Shown piece by piece: positions 4,881-6,692 of a stretch of 6,692 nucleotides of DNA. The notes under the pieces were generated by a model that was not told the DNA's origin, did no database searches, and was given only the letters and a program-made list of their open reading frames with translations. Numbering within the stretch: the first letter of the stretch is position 1; each line of letters starts with the position of its first letter. Source of the stretch: an uncultured bacterium (GTDB lineage Bacteria; Patescibacteriota; Dojkabacteria; SC72); contig CALLXA010000089.1 in assembly GCA_938015795.1 (NCBI GenBank), positions 1 to 6,692 on the forward strand, in the 5' to 3' direction. Made by a program: the position numbers and the translations under genes.

Positions 4881-6152
4881 GTAATATCAAATGAATTAAT
4901 AGAGAAAGCAAAAAACTTTAAAATACTTGCACCCGCAGGTGATTGGTCATCTCTAAGAACAGCAGTAAAAGCTGGTGCAGATTCAGTATATTTTGGCATA
5001 GCCGATTTTAATACGAGAGCTACTGCTTCACGAAATTTTCAAATAAGTGATTTAAAAGAAATATCCAAATATTGTAAAGATAACAATGTTGAAACATGTA
5101 TAACTGTTAATACAGTAATGTACAATTCTGATTTGGATACAATGAAAAAAGTTATTAATAGTGTAAAAGATTCTGGTTGCGATGCAGTTATTGTTGCAGA
5201 TATTGCAGCTTTAACATATGCAAACGAGATAGGGATACAGGCATATGTTTCAACACAACTTTCAGTTTCAAATATTGAGACTGTAAAGTTTTTTTCTAAG
5301 TATACAAACCGAATTATACTTGCAAGAGAGTTGACAATCGAACAAGTAAAAGAAATTGTTGAACAAATTAAAAAAGAAAATATTACTGGACCCAATGGTA
5401 AGTTAGTTGAGATTGAAATATTTGGACACGGAGCACTATGTGTTGCAGTGAGTGGAAGATGTTCCATGAGCCTGTATTGCTACAATAGCTCTGCAAACAA
5501 AGGAAAATGTACACAGGTTTGTAGAAGAAAATATAAAGTAACAGATATGGAAACAGGTAAAGAATTAGTTGTAGATAACAACTATATGATGAGTCCAAAG
5601 GATCTATCTACCATAGGTTTGTTACCAGAGATAATTGATTCTGGTGCAGTTATTCTTAAATTAGAAGGTAGAGGAAGACCTCCAGAGTATGTAGATACCG
5701 TAGTTAAATGTTACAAAGAAGCTATACAATCAATAATTGATAATACATATTCGGAAAAGAAGATATCAAAATGGAACGAGAGATTAGGTACAGTATTTAA
5801 TAGAGGTATGAGTATGGGTATGTATATGGGTAGACATTGGGATGAGTGGGCTAATGGTAGTGGTAATCAAGCTACAAAGGAAAAAACTTTAGTTGGTAAA
5901 GTTATTCACTATTTTCCTAAAGCAAAAGTTGCACATATTAAAATACATGGTGATATTGAAATTAAAGAAGGTGAAGAATACTTAATTACAGGAGAGAGAA
6001 CAGGTTTAGTAAAAGGTACTTTTGAAAATATGATGTTGGATACGAAATCATTTACAAATGTAAAACAGGGTGATGAATTTACAATAAAGATAGAAGAGGT
6101 TGTGCATAAAAATGATGATATTTTTGTTTTTAGAAATAGAAACAATTGCTAG
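4878..6152 (+). CDS. U32-family protein (formerly 'peptidase U32'), probable RNA hydroxylation factor
   Basis: The 424-residue protein has the U32 signature 'EIFGHGALCVAVSGRCSMSLY' (180-200), an N-terminal TIM-barrel start 'KILAPAGDWSSLRTAVKAGADSVYFG' (15-40), 'KGKCTQVCRRKY' (208-219) and 'LKLEGRGRPPEYVDTVVKCYKEA' (260-282). From about 330 there is a small C-terminal beta domain. Despite the old peptidase name, characterised relatives (TrhP for 5-hydroxyuridine in tRNA, RlhA for hydroxycytidine in 23S rRNA, UbiU/V in ubiquinone synthesis) are oxygen-independent hydroxylation factors. C188, C195, C211 and C215 lie in the region where relatives hold Fe-S cluster ligands, but the fourth ligand cannot be assigned with confidence. 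Length is nearest TrhP. It follows dcd by 20 nt, yet has its own extended -10. No Shine-Dalgarno sequence is present. Confidence 0.92.
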   Translation: MVISNELIEKAKNFKILAPAGDWSSLRTAVKAGADSVYFGIADFNTRATASRNFQISDLKEISKYCKDNNVETCITVNTVMYNSDLDTMKKVINSVKDSGCDAVIVADIAALTYANEIGIQAYVSTQLSVSNIETVKFFSKYTNRIILARELTIEQVKEIVEQIKKENITGPNGKLVEIEIFGHGALCVAVSGRCSMSLYCYNSSANKGKCTQVCRRKYKVTDMETGKELVVDNNYMMSPKDLSTIGLLPEIIDSGAVILKLEGRGRPPEYVDTVVKCYKEAIQSIIDNTYSEKKISKWNERLGTVFNRGMSMGMYMGRHWDEWANGSGNQATKEKTLVGKVIHYFPKAKVAHIKIHGDIEIKEGEEYLITGERTGLVKGTFENMMLDTKSFTNVKQGDEFTIKIEEVVHKNDDIFVFRNRNNC

Positions 6153-6184
6153 TTAAGGATATCTATGTGAAAAGAAACATCTAC

Positions 6185-6213
6185 TTGTAAGTTCAATATT
6201 CAAACTGTACAAT
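6185..6213 (+). promoter_or_regulatory. Putative promoter of the heliorhodopsin gene
   Basis: TTGTAA (6185-6190), a 17-nt spacer and TACAAT (6208-6213) match consensus at four and five of six bases. The start would be near 6220, leaving a leader of about 24 nt. TAAGTTCA occurs twice, at 6188-6195 and 6224-6231, flanking the -10 by similar distances; this might be a binding-site pair but could be chance. No terminator is seen between the U32 stop and this site. Confidence 0.5.
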
Positions 6214-6243
6214 AAAATATATTTAAGTTCACAAAATAATTAT

Positions 6244-6692
6244 ATGGATAAATACAAAAATTTAAGAGTATGGAATATTGCAATGGTTTTTTTACACCTC
6301 ATTCAATCTATTCTAATGGCTGTATTAAGTAATGATTTTTCATTACCAATTACAACAAATTACTTACAATTTGATCTAAATGTACAAAAGGTATTACCTT
6401 CTTTAGAAACAATTACAGAGGTAAGAGTAGGATACCTAGTAGCTCTTTTCTTGCTAATTTCTTCTATAGCTCACTTCACAATATCTCTTCCAGGAGTATA
6501 TGAATGGTATGTTAAGAATTTAAAGAAAGGTATTAACTATGCAAGATGGATAGAGTATGCCTTTAGTTCGTCCGTAATGATTGTAGTAATAGGGATGCTA
6601 GTAGCAGTATATGATTTAAGTACATTGCTATTAATGTTTGGTATAAATGCAATGATGATTTTGTTCGGAATGATGATGGAAGTACATAATCA
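6244..6692 (+). CDS. Heliorhodopsin, N-terminal 149 residues (runs off the right edge)
   Basis: The translation starts MDKYKNLRVWNIAMVFLHLI. It shows four membrane helices at about 9-29, 61-84, 99-123 and 124-145. 'ARWIEYAFSSSVMIVVI' (100-116) is the hallmark helix C of heliorhodopsins, where E104 corresponds to the Schiff-base counterion Glu. H18 and H77 sit where the two conserved cavity histidines (H23 and H80/82) are found, and 'GINAMMILFGMMMEVHN' is the typical helix D. The long polar loop between helices A and B (30-58) is also a family feature. Heliorhodopsins bind retinal and are inverted in the membrane relative to type-1 rhodopsins; most do not pump ions and are thought to be sensory. 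The retinal-binding Lys on helix G is outside the window and cannot be verified. It is preceded by a 91-nt gap with a plausible promoter. Confidence 0.93.
   Translation, partial: MDKYKNLRVWNIAMVFLHLIQSILMAVLSNDFSLPITTNYLQFDLNVQKVLPSLETITEVRVGYLVALFLLISSIAHFTISLPGVYEWYVKNLKKGINYARWIEYAFSSSVMIVVIGMLVAVYDLSTLLLMFGINAMMILFGMMMEVHN

Noticed and set aside
5039..5598. Two minus-strand open frames within the U32 gene
   Set aside because: They overlap each other and the U32 signature region, and their products are Cys/Ser/Tyr-rich shadows.
6153..6184. Possible terminator between the U32 and heliorhodopsin genes
   Set aside because: Only a 4-bp ATGT/ACAT pairing is present and no T-run follows, so it is not a credible intrinsic terminator.
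1..6692. CRISPR array, insertion sequence, tRNA or rRNA gene
   Set aside because: No spaced repeats, transposase-like proteins, terminal inverted repeats or cloverleaf-like GC-rich segments were seen on either strand.

Overview
The window is an AT-rich stretch of bacterial chromosome. It holds nine recognisable genes plus one hypothetical, three of them on the minus strand or cut by an edge. The sigma70-type promoters, a CIRCE-like heat-shock operator and an intrinsic terminator point to a bacterium rather than an archaeon. A heliorhodopsin at the right edge suggests a monoderm lineage, because that family is mostly reported from monoderm bacteria, archaea and some eukaryotes and viruses. Compact genes, almost no Shine-Dalgarno sequences and several -10 boxes about 7 nt before a start codon would suit a Patescibacteria/CPR-like genome. 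That placement is inference, not proof. UAA, UAG and (once) UGA are used as stops, and the recognised proteins read through with the standard code.

Layout. At 1-365 (-) is the N-terminal part of a GT4-type glycosyltransferase, divergent from an M16 zinc peptidase (486-1856, +). Just after the peptidase is a PlsC-like acyltransferase (1919-2581) with an ambiguous start: an ATG with a Shine-Dalgarno sequence lies upstream in another frame. An Hsp20 gene follows (2685-3131), with a TTGACA-N17-TACTAT promoter overlapped by a degenerate CIRCE operator and ending in a strong terminator (3153-3185). A small acidic protein of unknown function (3257-3607, -) is divergent from a two-gene unit: a CsoR/RcnR-family repressor (3710-3952) and a thioredoxin (3967-4275). 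Then come a dCTP deaminase/dUTPase-family protein (4330-4857), a U32-family protein related to the tRNA/rRNA hydroxylation factors (4878-6152), and the first 149 codons of a heliorhodopsin (6244 to the right edge).

The most informative local system is the repressor-thioredoxin pair. The regulator keeps both cysteines of the CsoR family but has Glu where copper sensors have His, as expected of a thiol/persulfide-type sensor or another non-copper sensor. Its promoter carries an 18-bp near-palindrome of TACT...AGTA half-sites over the -10 and transcription start. The thioredoxin has a CSPC rather than CGPC active site. This looks like a small autoregulated redox or sulfur-stress operon. The other genes are housekeeping or stress functions (lipid synthesis, protein quality control, nucleotide pool, RNA modification), and no functional link to the heliorhodopsin can be shown from this window.
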